The translations under genes were made by a program, and so were the position numbers. Below, piece after piece: positions 33,255 through 42,751 of a stretch of DNA of 64,000 nucleotides. The DNA is from Buchnera aphidicola (Macrosiphum euphorbiae) (GTDB lineage: Bacteria; Pseudomonadota; Gammaproteobacteria; Enterobacterales; Enterobacteriaceae): the NCBI RefSeq assembly GCF_005237295.1, contig NZ_CP033006.1, forward strand, positions 124,001-188,000. The letters run 5' to 3'. The stretch's first letter is position 1; every line of letters begins with the position of its first letter. Below the pieces are notes generated by a model, which made no database searches, was not told where the DNA came from, and worked only from the letters and a program-made list of their open reading frames with translations.

Positions 33255-33731
33255 TTAATAATTTATTCGTATAAGCATTATTATGCCAATAAAAATACTA
33301 CAATCAGCTATGTTAAATGTAGCAAAATGCCAATTATTAATATGTACATCAATAAAATCTATTACGAATCCATAATTAATTCGGTCTATTAAGTTTCCTA
33401 TTGCACCTGCAATGATAAAGGAATATCCAGTTATTTTTTTCGTGTCTTTTTTTTTTGATTTTACAATAATTCTTGCTACTACTAGTATAGTAAAAATACT
33501 AATAATTGATAAAAACCATATTTGCCATCCTTTTTCATTAGATAATAAACTAAATGCTGCACCATAGTTATGTACATGAAAAAAATTTAACATTGAAAAA
33601 ATTTTTTTTGTTTCATATATTTTGATATATTCTGTAATGCAATATTTACTAGATATATCTAAGACAAGAATAAAAATTATTATAGCTATATAAATCCAGT
33701 TTTTTGATTTTTTAAGATATTGATTTTTCAT
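33255..33731 (-). CDS. lspA: Lipoprotein signal peptidase (signal peptidase II)
   Basis: Inner-membrane aspartic protease that removes signal peptides from prolipoproteins. 158 residues (E. coli 164), four predicted transmembrane helices, catalytic D125 (GFVIDFIDVH) and D143 (FNIADCSIF), and NYGAAFSLL. The start ATG overlaps the last base of the ileS stop (TAATG), so the two are probably translationally coupled. Confidence 0.97.
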   Translation of the reverse strand: MKNQYLKKSKNWIYIAIIIFILVLDISSKYCITEYIKIYETKKIFSMLNFFHVHNYGAAFSLLSNEKGWQIWFLSIISIFTILVVARIIVKSKKKDTKKITGYSFIIAGAIGNLIDRINYGFVIDFIDVHINNWHFATFNIADCSIFIGIIMLIRINY

Positions 33732-36553
33732 TATATAAATATACGTTTTTCACCATGGCCTGTAGTGTTTAAAATACAGCGATTGCAAATATTGCTATTT
33801 TTTATATGGTTTTTAGAAAAATTAAAATAATGCCAACATCGTGGACATTTTTTACCTTTAACTTTTTCTAAAAAGATTTTTAAACATGGAACAATTTTAC
33901 TTTTTTTTGTGTTTGCAGGAGCTGTATCATACAATTTTACTTCTATATCAGATGTTAAAAAAATAAACTTTATTTCTTTTCCTAGGATTTTTAGTTTATT
34001 TAATAATTCAGTCGAAACATATAAAATAATCGAAGCTTCAAGTGAATTATTAATAGTTTTGTTTTTTATTTCTTCTTCTAAGAATTTATTTATTTCGTTT
34101 TTTATTTCAATTATTTCATTCCAGAATTGATAATTAAATAAATCATCTTGATCTAAATAAAATAATTTGTCAAACCACTCTTCCATAAATACATATTGAG
34201 AATTTTTGTTTGGTAAATAGCTCCATATTTCATCGGCAGTAAAAGATAATATTGGTGCTATCCATCGTACAAGTGAATTAATTATATAATACATAGCTGT
34301 TTGAGAACTACGTCTTTCTTGACTATTAAATTTTAATGTATATTGTCTATCTTTTATTATATCAAGGTAAAAAGAGCCCATTTCTATAGAACAAAAATAC
34401 ATTAAACGTTGTACTATCGCATGAAAGTTATAATTTTTATATAAATCAATAATTTCTTCTTGAACTATTTTAGTTTGTCCTATAGCCCATTTATCTAAAA
34501 AAACCATATTATCTTTAGATATTGTGTCTCTTTTGGGATCAAAATCATTAATGTTTGCCAACATAAAACGTGCTGTGTTTCTGATTCTTCTATATACTTC
34601 TGATGAACGCTTTAATATTTCATTAGAAATTGAAATATCGCTAGAGTAATTAGAAGAAGCAATCCATAGCCTCAAAATATCAGCTCCTAATGTATTTACT
34701 ACATCGTTAGGACTAATAGTATTGCCTATAGATTTAGACATTTTTTGTCCTTTTTGATCTACAACGAATCCATGTGTTAATACTTCAGAATATGGTGCCT
34801 TCTTAGTAATTAATGTTGATATTATTAATGAAGACATAAACCAGCCTCTATGTTGATCTGATCCTTCTAGATACATGTCTGCATTTTTTTTAGTATATTT
34901 TTTATTATTGTATTCTATTGAAGTGTGTGTATTCCCTGATTCAAACCATACATCTAATATATCTAAAACTTTTTCATATGACTTATATTCTTCATCCAAT
35001 ATCTCTTCTAAACTTATGTTCCACCATGCTTGTATCCCCTCTAATTCTACTTTTTTTGCTATTTTTTCCATTAAAAGAAAAGTATCGGGATGAATTGTTC
35101 TTTTTTTCTTATGCATAAAAATCGACATTGGAACACCCCATTTTCTTTGTCTTGAAATGCACCAATTAGGTCTTTTTTTGATCATCTCTCTTATTCTTAA
35201 TTCTCCCCATTCTGGTATCCAATGTACATTTTTTATTTCTTTTAATAATTTATCACGTAATTTCATTTGGTCTATATTTATAAACCACTGCGGAGTGGCT
35301 CTGTATATAACTGGACTTTTGTGTCTCCAACAATGTGGATAATTATGTTGCAAATATTTATGATTAAATAATGTATTATTTTTAATTAATAATTTTATAA
35401 TAATTGGATTAGCTTTAAAAACGTTTATACCATCTAATTCAGGATGTATATCAGAAATATAGTCTCCTTTAAAATCTACTAAATTGCTTGTTTTTATATC
35501 ATATTTTTGACTGATTATATAGTCATCTACCCCATGATCTGGTGCTGTATGAACAGCTCCTGTTCCTGATTCAAGAGTTACGTGTTTTCCCAAAATTATA
35601 GGTAAATTAATATTTTTTAAAAATGGATGTGAAAACTTTATTTTTTCCAATAATTTTCCTTTAATAGAATTTATTTCTATCCATGTTTTTATATTTAATA
35701 TGTTTAGCACACTTTTAACTAATTCTTTTGCCATAATTAAATAATGTTTTTTAGTTTCTATTAATTGATACTGAAAATTTGGATGTATTGAGATAGCTTT
35801 GCTAGATGGAAGTGTCCACGGTGTTGTTGTCCAGATAAGTAGGTGAATTTCTTTCTTATTTGAAATTTGAAAATGAAATAAATTTTCTATAATTAATTTT
35901 TCTTTACATTTAAACCCAACCATAATTGAATCTGATTTTTTTTTAGAATATTCAATTTCTGCTTCAGATAATGATGATGAACATTGTAGACACCAATGTA
36001 TAGGCTTGAAATCTTGATATAAATATTTTTTTTTAATAATTTTAGACAAAGTTCTAATTATATTTGCTTCATTTTTAAAGTTCATTGTAAGATGAGCATT
36101 TTCCCAATCACCTATTACTCCTAATCTAATAAAATCTTTTTTTTGTTTTTCAACTTGATTTTGCGCGTATTTTCTACATTTTTCTTGAAATTTTGAAGTA
36201 GATATTTTTTCCTGATTAGATTTAATTTTTTCTTCAACTTTTTGTTCGATTGGCAAGCCATGACAATCCCAAGATGGAATATAAGGCGCATCAAAACCTG
36301 ACATATTTTTAGATTTGATAATAATATCTTTTAAAACTTTATTCACTGCATGTCCAATATGAATATTTCCATTAGCATATGGCGGACCATCATGAAGAAA
36401 AAATATTTTTTTTTCTTGCTTTTTTTTTCTAATTAATCCATATAAATTGTTTTGATGCCAATCTTTTAATATTTCTACCTCTTTTTTTGAAAGATTTCCT
36501 CGCATAGAAAACTTTGTTTTAGGCAAGTTTAAAGTTTTTTTATAATCATTCAT
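33731..36553 (-). CDS. ileS: Isoleucyl-tRNA synthetase, editing site intact
   Basis: Class I synthetase, 940 residues (E. coli 938). HIGH box in GNIHIGHAVNK, KMSKS in KMSKSIGNTISP, and a C-terminal zinc site CPRCWH plus CNRC. The CP1 editing domain keeps the threonine-rich TTTPWT and HTAPDHGVDDY with its histidine and aspartate (one glycine is now D). It can probably still clear Val-tRNA-Ile, unlike ThrRS and PheRS here. It lies 21 bases after ribF and overlaps lspA. Confidence 0.98.
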   Translation of the reverse strand: MNDYKKTLNLPKTKFSMRGNLSKKEVEILKDWHQNNLYGLIRKKKQEKKIFFLHDGPPYANGNIHIGHAVNKVLKDIIIKSKNMSGFDAPYIPSWDCHGLPIEQKVEEKIKSNQEKISTSKFQEKCRKYAQNQVEKQKKDFIRLGVIGDWENAHLTMNFKNEANIIRTLSKIIKKKYLYQDFKPIHWCLQCSSSLSEAEIEYSKKKSDSIMVGFKCKEKLIIENLFHFQISNKKEIHLLIWTTTPWTLPSSKAISIHPNFQYQLIETKKHYLIMAKELVKSVLNILNIKTWIEINSIKGKLLEKIKFSHPFLKNINLPIILGKHVTLESGTGAVHTAPDHGVDDYIISQKYDIKTSNLVDFKGDYISDIHPELDGINVFKANPIIIKLLIKNNTLFNHKYLQHNYPHCWRHKSPVIYRATPQWFINIDQMKLRDKLLKEIKNVHWIPEWGELRIREMIKKRPNWCISRQRKWGVPMSIFMHKKKRTIHPDTFLLMEKIAKKVELEGIQAWWNISLEEILDEEYKSYEKVLDILDVWFESGNTHTSIEYNNKKYTKKNADMYLEGSDQHRGWFMSSLIISTLITKKAPYSEVLTHGFVVDQKGQKMSKSIGNTISPNDVVNTLGADILRLWIASSNYSSDISISNEILKRSSEVYRRIRNTARFMLANINDFDPKRDTISKDNMVFLDKWAIGQTKIVQEEIIDLYKNYNFHAIVQRLMYFCSIEMGSFYLDIIKDRQYTLKFNSQERRSSQTAMYYIINSLVRWIAPILSFTADEIWSYLPNKNSQYVFMEEWFDKLFYLDQDDLFNYQFWNEIIEIKNEINKFLEEEIKNKTINNSLEASIILYVSTELLNKLKILGKEIKFIFLTSDIEVKLYDTAPANTKKSKIVPCLKIFLEKVKGKKCPRCWHYFNFSKNHIKNSNICNRCILNTTGHGEKRIFI

Positions 36554-36574
36554 TTTTGTTTTTTTCCATTATTT

Positions 36575-37513
36575 TTAATAAATTTTAAAATATTTTTTAA
36601 CTATTAAAACATCTTGAAAAATTTGATTTTTTAGTTCTTTTTTTGAAGGAAAAACTTTTTCATCACGTATTTTTTGATATATAAATACTTCTATATCTTT
36701 TCCATACAAATCTATTTCTATATTAAATAAGTGTACTTCAAGTAATTTATTTTTTTGAGTATTGAAAAAACTGGGTTTGATCCCAATATTAGATATCCCT
36801 ATAGCTTTTTTTTTATTTAAAGAATATCTTACTTTCACTGCATATACTCCATTAGTCAATGGAAAATTTTTATTTAAAAGTATATTAGCTGTAGGATAAT
36901 TTATTGTTCTTCCTATTGCATGTCCATGAATGACTTTACCGGATATACTAAATGTACGACCAAGAAACAAAGAAGCTAATTTCGTATTATTTTCAGAGAG
37001 TGCTTTTCTAATATTAGTACTACTAATTTTTATATTATTTTTATATAAGGATTTAACTTTTATAACATTAAATTGATATTTATTTCCTAATTTTTTTAAT
37101 AGATCAATATTTCCATTTTTTTTAAATCCGAATCTAAAATCATCTCCTATTACTATAAATTTTACATGCAGTTTATTTATTAGTATATTTATGATAAAAT
37201 CTTCTGCACTTAGAGATTCGAAAGACTTATTAAATCTAATACATAAAATGCGATTGAAACCGTAAGAAGAAATACGTTGCACTTTTTCACGGAATCGTGT
37301 AATTCGAATAGGAGCATTATTTTTTCTTAAAAATTCTAGTGGTTGGGGTTCAAATAAAATAATTATAGTTGATAATTTATATTTTTCACCTATTTGACAT
37401 GTATTTAAAAATAATTTTTGATGACCTAAGTGTACTCCATCAAAGTTTCCAATAGTGATAACTGAATTAGAATTTATTTCCTTAATATTATGGATGCCTC
37501 GTATAATCTTCAT
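36575..37513 (-). CDS. ribF: Bifunctional riboflavin kinase/FAD synthetase
   Basis: Phosphorylates riboflavin to FMN and adenylates FMN to FAD, cofactors needed by NuoF among others. 312 residues (E. coli 313): nucleotidyltransferase motif GNFDGVHLGH (22-31), ISSTNIRKAL, and the kinase domain with GHAIGRTINYPTANI. It is divergent from rpsT with a 206-base shared upstream region, as in E. coli. Confidence 0.98.
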   Translation of the reverse strand: MKIIRGIHNIKEINSNSVITIGNFDGVHLGHQKLFLNTCQIGEKYKLSTIIILFEPQPLEFLRKNNAPIRITRFREKVQRISSYGFNRILCIRFNKSFESLSAEDFIINILINKLHVKFIVIGDDFRFGFKKNGNIDLLKKLGNKYQFNVIKVKSLYKNNIKISSTNIRKALSENNTKLASLFLGRTFSISGKVIHGHAIGRTINYPTANILLNKNFPLTNGVYAVKVRYSLNKKKAIGISNIGIKPSFFNTQKNKLLEVHLFNIEIDLYGKDIEVFIYQKIRDEKVFPSKKELKNQIFQDVLIVKKYFKIY

Positions 37514-37719
37514 TGTTAAGTCAACCTTGTTAAATGAAGCAAATTAGATTGAAAAACTTTTTTTTTAAATGTTATAGCGTTTTTGTATAATTTTTTTAAT
37601 AAAAATTACTTTTAATTAAATTCATTATTAAAATTATATTAATAATAATGTATTTTTAGTATTTTAATATTGTTTTTTTCAAATAAATATGTGATTTTTT
37701 AAAATTTTAGAGGTAAAAA

Positions 37720-37989
37720 TTGGCTAATATAAAATCTGCTAAAAAAGATGCAGTTACATCTGAAAAACGTCGAAAAAAAAATTCTAGTCGACGCTCAATG
37801 ATTCGTACTTTTATAAAAAAAGTACGAGTAGCTATCATGTCTGGGAATAAAAAAATAGCAGAAGATGCATTTAAAAAAATGCAACCCATTATTGATAGTC
37901 ATGTAAATAAAGGTTTAATACATAAAAATAAAGCTGCACGCCATAAGTCTAATTTTTCATTACAAATTAGTAGAATATGTAAAACATAG
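37720..37989 (+). CDS. rpsT: 30S ribosomal protein S20 (TTG start)
   Basis: 16S rRNA-binding protein of the small subunit. 89 residues (E. coli 87), starting [20 protein letters not shown] after the initiator. The start codon is TTG, 6 bases after AGAGG (37709-37713). E. coli rpsT also begins with TTG, which is tied to its feedback control. No in-frame ATG exists near the N-terminus, so the TTG is well supported. Confidence 0.97.
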   Translation: MANIKSAKKDAVTSEKRRKKNSSRRSMIRTFIKKVRVAIMSGNKKIAEDAFKKMQPIIDSHVNKGLIHKNKAARHKSNFSLQISRICKT

Positions 37990-37999
37990 TATTGTCAAT

Positions 38000-38030
38000 A
38001 GTATTGCCTCTAATTTATAGAAGCAATACT
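38000..38030. terminator. Hairpin between convergent rpsT and dnaJ
   Basis: AGTATTGC (38000-38007) pairs perfectly with 38023-38030; inner bases can add a few pairs. It lies between two genes that end facing each other and may serve both, though T runs on either side are short. Confidence 0.55.
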
Positions 38031-38040
38031 TTATAAAATT

Positions 38041-39177
38041 CTATCTTGTCAAGTCATCAAAAAATCTTTTTACTCCATCAAAAAATCTTTTTGAACGAGG
38101 ACTATTTTTTTCACCTCGAAAACCATTAAAACTATTTCCTAGTTCATGTAAAAGATTTTTTTGTTTTTCATTAAGATTAACGGGTGTTTCTACAACAACA
38201 CGACATAATAAATCACCTTGATGTCTGTTTTGTATAGATTTTACTCCTCTTCCACGAATACGAAAAAGTTTTCCTGATTGTGTTTCATGAGGTATTTTTA
38301 GTTTAACTCTACCGTCTAGTGTAGGAACCTCTATTTCTCCACCTAATGCAGCCATTGTAAAATTTATCGGTACTTCACAGTATAAATTATTTTCTTCTCG
38401 CTCAAAAATAGGATGTTTTTTAACTGTAATTTGCACATAAAGATCGCCTGATTGTGCACCATTAGCACCAGCTTCTCCTTCGTTATTTAAACGAATTCGA
38501 TCATTGGTATCAACACCTGGTGGAATTTTTACTGATAATGTTTTATATTTGTCAATTCGTCCTTGTCCACGGCATAAATTACAGGGATCAGTAATTACTG
38601 AACCTTTTCCGTGACATGTCGGACATGATTGTTGTACAGTAAAAAAACCTTTTCTAATATGTATTTGACCTTTACCATGACATGTAGAACATGCACGAGG
38701 TTTAGTTCCAGTTCTTGCACCAGTTCCATAACATGTTTGACATTTTTGAAGAGTTGGAATTTGAATTTCTTTTTTTGTCCCTTTTACTGCTTCTTCTAAT
38801 AAGATTTCTATATTATAGCATAAATCCGCTCCTTTTTTAGATCTTTGAGTTCTATTTCCACCAAAAATATCTCCAAATACATCTCCAAAAATATCTCCAA
38901 AATCTGCAGAACTGGTAAAAGTGCTACTGTATGTATTATTAGACTGACCATTTTCAAACGCTGCATGTCCATATTGATCGTATGCATTTCGTTTTTCTTC
39001 ATTAATTAAAATTTCGTAAGCTTCTTTTATTTCTTTAAATTTTCCTTCAGCAGTTTTATCTCCTTGATTTCGATCAGGATGATACTTCATTGCTAATCGT
39101 TTATACGCTTTTTTAATTTCGCGTTCTTCAGCTGATTTCGGAATCCCTAGAACTTGATAATAGTCTTTTTTTGCCAT
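38041..39177 (-). CDS. dnaJ: Hsp40 co-chaperone DnaJ
   Basis: Stimulates DnaK ATPase and delivers unfolded clients. 378 residues (E. coli 376): J-domain with HPD at 33-35, a Gly/Phe-rich linker ([15 protein letters not shown]), four CxxCxGxG zinc repeats ([32 protein letters not shown]) and the C-terminal client domains. All zinc ligands are present. It is downstream of dnaK across a 112-base spacer with a GC-rich hairpin. Confidence 0.99.
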   Translation of the reverse strand: MAKKDYYQVLGIPKSAEEREIKKAYKRLAMKYHPDRNQGDKTAEGKFKEIKEAYEILINEEKRNAYDQYGHAAFENGQSNNTYSSTFTSSADFGDIFGDVFGDIFGGNRTQRSKKGADLCYNIEILLEEAVKGTKKEIQIPTLQKCQTCYGTGARTGTKPRACSTCHGKGQIHIRKGFFTVQQSCPTCHGKGSVITDPCNLCRGQGRIDKYKTLSVKIPPGVDTNDRIRLNNEGEAGANGAQSGDLYVQITVKKHPIFEREENNLYCEVPINFTMAALGGEIEVPTLDGRVKLKIPHETQSGKLFRIRGRGVKSIQNRHQGDLLCRVVVETPVNLNEKQKNLLHELGNSFNGFRGEKNSPRSKRFFDGVKRFFDDLTR

Positions 39178-39210
39178 TCTTACTTACTCTTCCTGATTTA
39201 AAAATAATTA

Positions 39211-39240
39211 CACGGGCGTAGAAGATTATCTGCGCCCGTG
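39211..39240 (-). promoter_or_regulatory. GC-rich hairpin between dnaK and dnaJ
   Basis: CACGGGCGTAG (39211-39221) pairs with 39230-39240 over 11 positions with one wobble, around an 8-base loop. It is strikingly GC-rich for this genome. In the dnaK direction it is followed by TAATTATTTTT, so it may be a partial terminator or an mRNA stability element setting the dnaK:dnaJ ratio. Confidence 0.7.
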
Positions 39241-39289
39241 CTAGTTTAAAGTCCGTAATAGTTACTTTTCAATCTTTTATTAAAATTAA

Positions 39290-41203
39290 TTATTTTTTAG
39301 GATCTTTAATTTCTTCAAATTCTGCATCTACAACATTTTCGTCTTTTTTAGTAGACGATATATTTTCATCTTCCTGATTTTTTTCTGATTTTTTTTGATG
39401 AATTTCTGTTAGTACAGAAGATATTTTTAAGAGATTTTGTATATTTTTTTCAATATCAGATTTGTTTTCTCCTTTTAATACTTTTTCTAATTCATCTAAA
39501 GCCAATTGAATATTTTTTTTATTTTCTTCTTCAATCAAATCTTTATTTTCATTTAATTGTTTTTTTATACTATGAACTAACTGATCACCTTGATTTCTTG
39601 TTTGAATTAATTCTTCAAATTTTTGATCTGCTTCAGAATTAGCTTCTGCATCATTCACCATTTTTTTGATTTCTTCTTCATTTAGTCCGGAAGATGCTTT
39701 TATAGTAATTTTTTGTTCTTTTCCAGTTTTCTTATCTTTTGCAGATACATGTAATATTCCATCAGAATCAATATCAAATGTTACTTCAATTTGTGCCGTT
39801 CCCCTAGGTGCTGGATCAATTCCATCTAAGTTAAATTGTCCTAATGATTTATTATCTGATGATCTTTTACGTTCACCTTGTAACACATGTATAGTTACTG
39901 CTGATTGGTTATCTTCTGCTGTTGAAAATATTTGACTATGTTTAGTAGGAATAGTAGTGTTTTTAGTTATAAGTGGAGTCATTATTCCACCCATAGTTTC
40001 AATTCCTAGTGATAAAGGAGTCACATCAAGTAATAAAACATCTTTAACATCACCAGAGAGTACTCCTCCTTGTACTGCAGCACCAACCGCTACAGCTTCA
40101 TCTGGATTCACATCTTTTCTAGGTTCTTTTCCAAAAAAGTCTGCCACTTTAGCTTGAACCATAGGCATTCTTGTTTGACCACCTACTAATATTACATCAT
40201 TTATATCTGATATTGATAATCCTGCATCTTTTAAAGCAACTTTTAGTGGCTCAATAGAACGTATTATTAGATCTTCTACTAAAGATTCTAATTTTGATCG
40301 AGTGACTTTGATATTTAAATGTTTAGGTCCACTAGCATCTGCTGTAATATAAGGAAGATTAACATCTGTTTGCTGTGCAGATGATAATTCTATTTTGGCT
40401 TTTTCTGCAGATTCTTTTAAACGTTGCATAGACAATGGATCATTTCTTAAATCTATTCCTTGTTCTTTTTTAAATTCTGTTACTAAATAATTAATTAATC
40501 TACTGTCGAAATCTTCTCCTCCAAGATGTGTGTCTCCATTCGTAGCAAGAACTTCAAACGTTTTTTCTTTATCTACATCATCAATTTCAATAATAGATAT
40601 ATCAAAAGTTCCACCACCTAAATCATAAACAGCTATTGTTCTGTTTCCTTTTCCCTTATCTAAACCATATGCAAGTGCTGCTGCTGTTGGTTCATTAATG
40701 ATTCTTTTTACTTCTAGTCCTGCAATTCTTCCAGCATCTTTAGTTGCTTGACGTTGAGCATCATTAAAATATGCAGGCACTGTAATAACGGCTTCTTTTA
40801 CTGTTTCTCCTAAATAATCTTCTGCAGTTTTTTTCATCTTTTTTAATACTTCTGCAGAAATTTGAGGAGGTGCCATTTTTTGTTTTTTAATATCAATCCA
40901 TGCATCACCATTATCAGAATTTACAATTCTGTAAGGCATAATTTTTATATCACGTTGTACTTCATCATCTTTAAATTTTCTACCAATTAAACGTTTTATA
41001 GCAAAAAGTGTATTTTTTGGATTAGTTATAGCTTGACGTTTAGCAGGTTGTCCGACTAAAACTTCCCCTTCTTGAGTATACGCAATAATTGAAGGTGTAG
41101 TGCGATCGCCTTCAGCATTTTCTAAAACACGTGGTTTGTTGCCATCCATAATGGCAACACAAGAGTTGGTTGTTCCCAAGTCAATACCAATAATTTTACC
41201 CAT
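39290..41203 (-). CDS. dnaK: Hsp70 chaperone DnaK
   Basis: ATP-dependent chaperone. 637 residues (E. coli 638): [54 protein letters not shown], the linker around [10 protein letters not shown] and an acidic C-terminal tail ending [14 protein letters not shown], close to the E. coli end. It is highly conserved relative to its neighbours. A clear sigma-32-type promoter lies upstream. AGGAGA precedes the ATG. Confidence 0.99.
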   Translation of the reverse strand: MGKIIGIDLGTTNSCVAIMDGNKPRVLENAEGDRTTPSIIAYTQEGEVLVGQPAKRQAITNPKNTLFAIKRLIGRKFKDDEVQRDIKIMPYRIVNSDNGDAWIDIKKQKMAPPQISAEVLKKMKKTAEDYLGETVKEAVITVPAYFNDAQRQATKDAGRIAGLEVKRIINEPTAAALAYGLDKGKGNRTIAVYDLGGGTFDISIIEIDDVDKEKTFEVLATNGDTHLGGEDFDSRLINYLVTEFKKEQGIDLRNDPLSMQRLKESAEKAKIELSSAQQTDVNLPYITADASGPKHLNIKVTRSKLESLVEDLIIRSIEPLKVALKDAGLSISDINDVILVGGQTRMPMVQAKVADFFGKEPRKDVNPDEAVAVGAAVQGGVLSGDVKDVLLLDVTPLSLGIETMGGIMTPLITKNTTIPTKHSQIFSTAEDNQSAVTIHVLQGERKRSSDNKSLGQFNLDGIDPAPRGTAQIEVTFDIDSDGILHVSAKDKKTGKEQKITIKASSGLNEEEIKKMVNDAEANSEADQKFEELIQTRNQGDQLVHSIKKQLNENKDLIEEENKKNIQLALDELEKVLKGENKSDIEKNIQNLLKISSVLTEIHQKKSEKNQEDENISSTKKDENVVDAEFEEIKDPKK

Positions 41204-41330
41204 TAACGTTTCTCCTATTTAATATCTTGATAAATTGGGTTTGCAACCTTTATGTGGCCATTTTTTTGGCTTTTAATTAGTTACATAGCGTTTTATATTA
41301 TTACTTTACTTCTACAATGTTGAATGATTA

Positions 41331-41362
41331 TTAGATGGGGTCGCTTTTTCGCTCATCAAGGG
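41331..41362 (-). promoter_or_regulatory. Heat-shock (sigma-32) promoter of dnaKJ
   Basis: On the minus strand CCCTTGAT (41362-41355) is followed after 14 bases by CCCCATCTAA (41340-41331), matching the sigma-32 consensus CTTGAA/CCCCAT-T in sequence and spacing. From memory the E. coli dnaK P1 promoter has the same CCCTTGATGA and CGACCCCAT elements. It lies about 130 bases before dnaK. Confidence 0.88.
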
Positions 41363-41494
41363 TTAAGAGAAAAAAAATAAAGTTTTAATAAACTATAAAC
41401 TATATATTATAAGTTTTTTTATTTAACATATTGGTTAACATATTTAATGTTATAGTAAGTTTGTTTTTTTATATAGTTTAGATATATAAAATAA

Positions 41495-41523
41495 TTGACA
41501 TTTAGTAACTTAAGTATTTTAAA
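41495..41523 (+). promoter_or_regulatory. Candidate sigma-70 promoter for the nuo operon
   Basis: A perfect TTGACA (41495-41500) is followed after 17 bases by TTTAAA (41518-41523), about 18 bases before the nuoA ATG. The -10 is weak, and the short distance leaves little leader, so this is tentative. Confidence 0.35.
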
Positions 41524-41541
41524 AATTTTTAGGGGAAATCT

Positions 41542-41925
41542 ATGTTCATAAATACAGAAACAATTACTGAATGTTTATCTTTTTTTGTTTTTGTAGTTTT
41601 TTCTTTAGGATTATGTTGTTTTATGCTTTTTTTAAGTTGGTTTTTAGGTGGTAGATCTTCATCTAGATATAAGAATACTCCTTTTGAATCAGGGATTGTG
41701 CCAACAGAAAACGCTTATCTTTATTTTTCTGTAAAATTTTATTTAATTGCTATGTTTTTTGTTGTTTTCGATGTTGAAACACTTTATTTATATGCTTGGT
41801 CTATTAGTATAAAAGAATCTGGATGGATTGGATTTAGTGAAGCTTTGATGTTTGCAATATCTCTTTTATTAGGATTATTTTACTTGGTTCGTATTAAAGC
41901 GTTAAATTGGGTGTCTTCAAAATAA
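41542..41925 (+). CDS. nuoA: NADH-quinone oxidoreductase subunit A
   Basis: Membrane subunit of complex I at the junction of the arms. 127 residues (E. coli 147, which has longer ends), three transmembrane helices, with GGRSSSRYKNTPFESGI and FYLIAMFFVVFDVETLYLYAW. AGGGGA precedes the ATG. It is the first gene of the nuo operon; nuoB follows after 56 bases. Confidence 0.98.
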   Translation: MFINTETITECLSFFVFVVFSLGLCCFMLFLSWFLGGRSSSRYKNTPFESGIVPTENAYLYFSVKFYLIAMFFVVFDVETLYLYAWSISIKESGWIGFSEALMFAISLLLGLFYLVRIKALNWVSSK

Positions 41926-41981
41926 AAATAATATTTAATTGTGTTAAACATATCATATATTTTAATTTAATGAGATAAAAA

Positions 41982-42656
41982 ATGAATTATACTTTAACTA
42001 GAGTAGACATTGATAAAAATAATAAAAAATATCCAAAACAAACGATTGAGTCTGTTTCAGATCCTATTAAAGAATATTTAAAAAAGAACATTTTTATGGG
42101 TAAAATAAATCAATTATTGCATAAATTAGTTAATTGGGGACGGAAAAATTCTTTATGGCCTTATAATTTTGGATTGTCTTGTTGTTATGTTGAAATGGTT
42201 TCTGCTTTTACTTCCGTTCATGATGTTGCACGTTTTGGATCTGAAGTGTTACGTGCATCTCCTAGACAAGCTGATGTCATGGTAATTGCAGGTACTCCAT
42301 TTATAAAAATGGCTCCTGTTATTCAACGATTATATGATCAAATGTTAGAACCGAAATGGGTGATTTCGATGGGGGCATGTGCTAATTCTGGAGGTATGTA
42401 TGATATTTATTCTGTTGTTCAAGGTGTAGATAAATTTTTACCAGTTGATATTTACATTCCTGGTTGCCCACCTCGTCCTGAAGCATATATGCAAGGTTTA
42501 ATGTTATTGCAAAAGTTAATTAATGAAGAAAGAAGACCATTATCTTGGGTTGTTGGAGAACAAGGTGTATATCATAAAAAAATGCTGTCTGAAAAAGTTA
42601 AAAAGAGAAGTAAAATAATTAAGATTATTAATCTTCCAACTTCAGAAAAAATTTAA
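41982..42656 (+). CDS. nuoB: NADH-quinone oxidoreductase subunit B
   Basis: Carries cluster N2, the last Fe-S centre before quinone. 224 residues (E. coli 220) with cluster cysteines C67, C68 (GLSCCYVEM), C132 (GACANSGG) and C162 (GCPPRPEA). The C-terminal tail is lysine-rich. All ligands are present. Confidence 0.99.
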   Translation: MNYTLTRVDIDKNNKKYPKQTIESVSDPIKEYLKKNIFMGKINQLLHKLVNWGRKNSLWPYNFGLSCCYVEMVSAFTSVHDVARFGSEVLRASPRQADVMVIAGTPFIKMAPVIQRLYDQMLEPKWVISMGACANSGGMYDIYSVVQGVDKFLPVDIYIPGCPPRPEAYMQGLMLLQKLINEERRPLSWVVGEQGVYHKKMLSEKVKKRSKIIKIINLPTSEKI

Positions 42657-42751
42657 CTATTTAATTGAAAGATATAAATTTATTTAATATGACTCATGTT
42701 TTTTAGATAATAATATTATTATATTTTTAAACTAAGTACAGTGAGAGATTT

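Larger units (their letters stand above)
41204..41541. other. 338-base intergenic region between divergent dnaK and nuoA
   Basis: It holds the dnaK leader and sigma-32 promoter on one side and a candidate nuo promoter on the other. No gene is visible. Confidence 0.7.

Noticed and set aside
35334-35342. A perfect DnaA-box sequence (TGTGGATAA)
   Set aside because: It is a single copy inside the ileS coding region, encoding conserved residues, with no cluster of boxes or AT-rich unwinding element specific to it.
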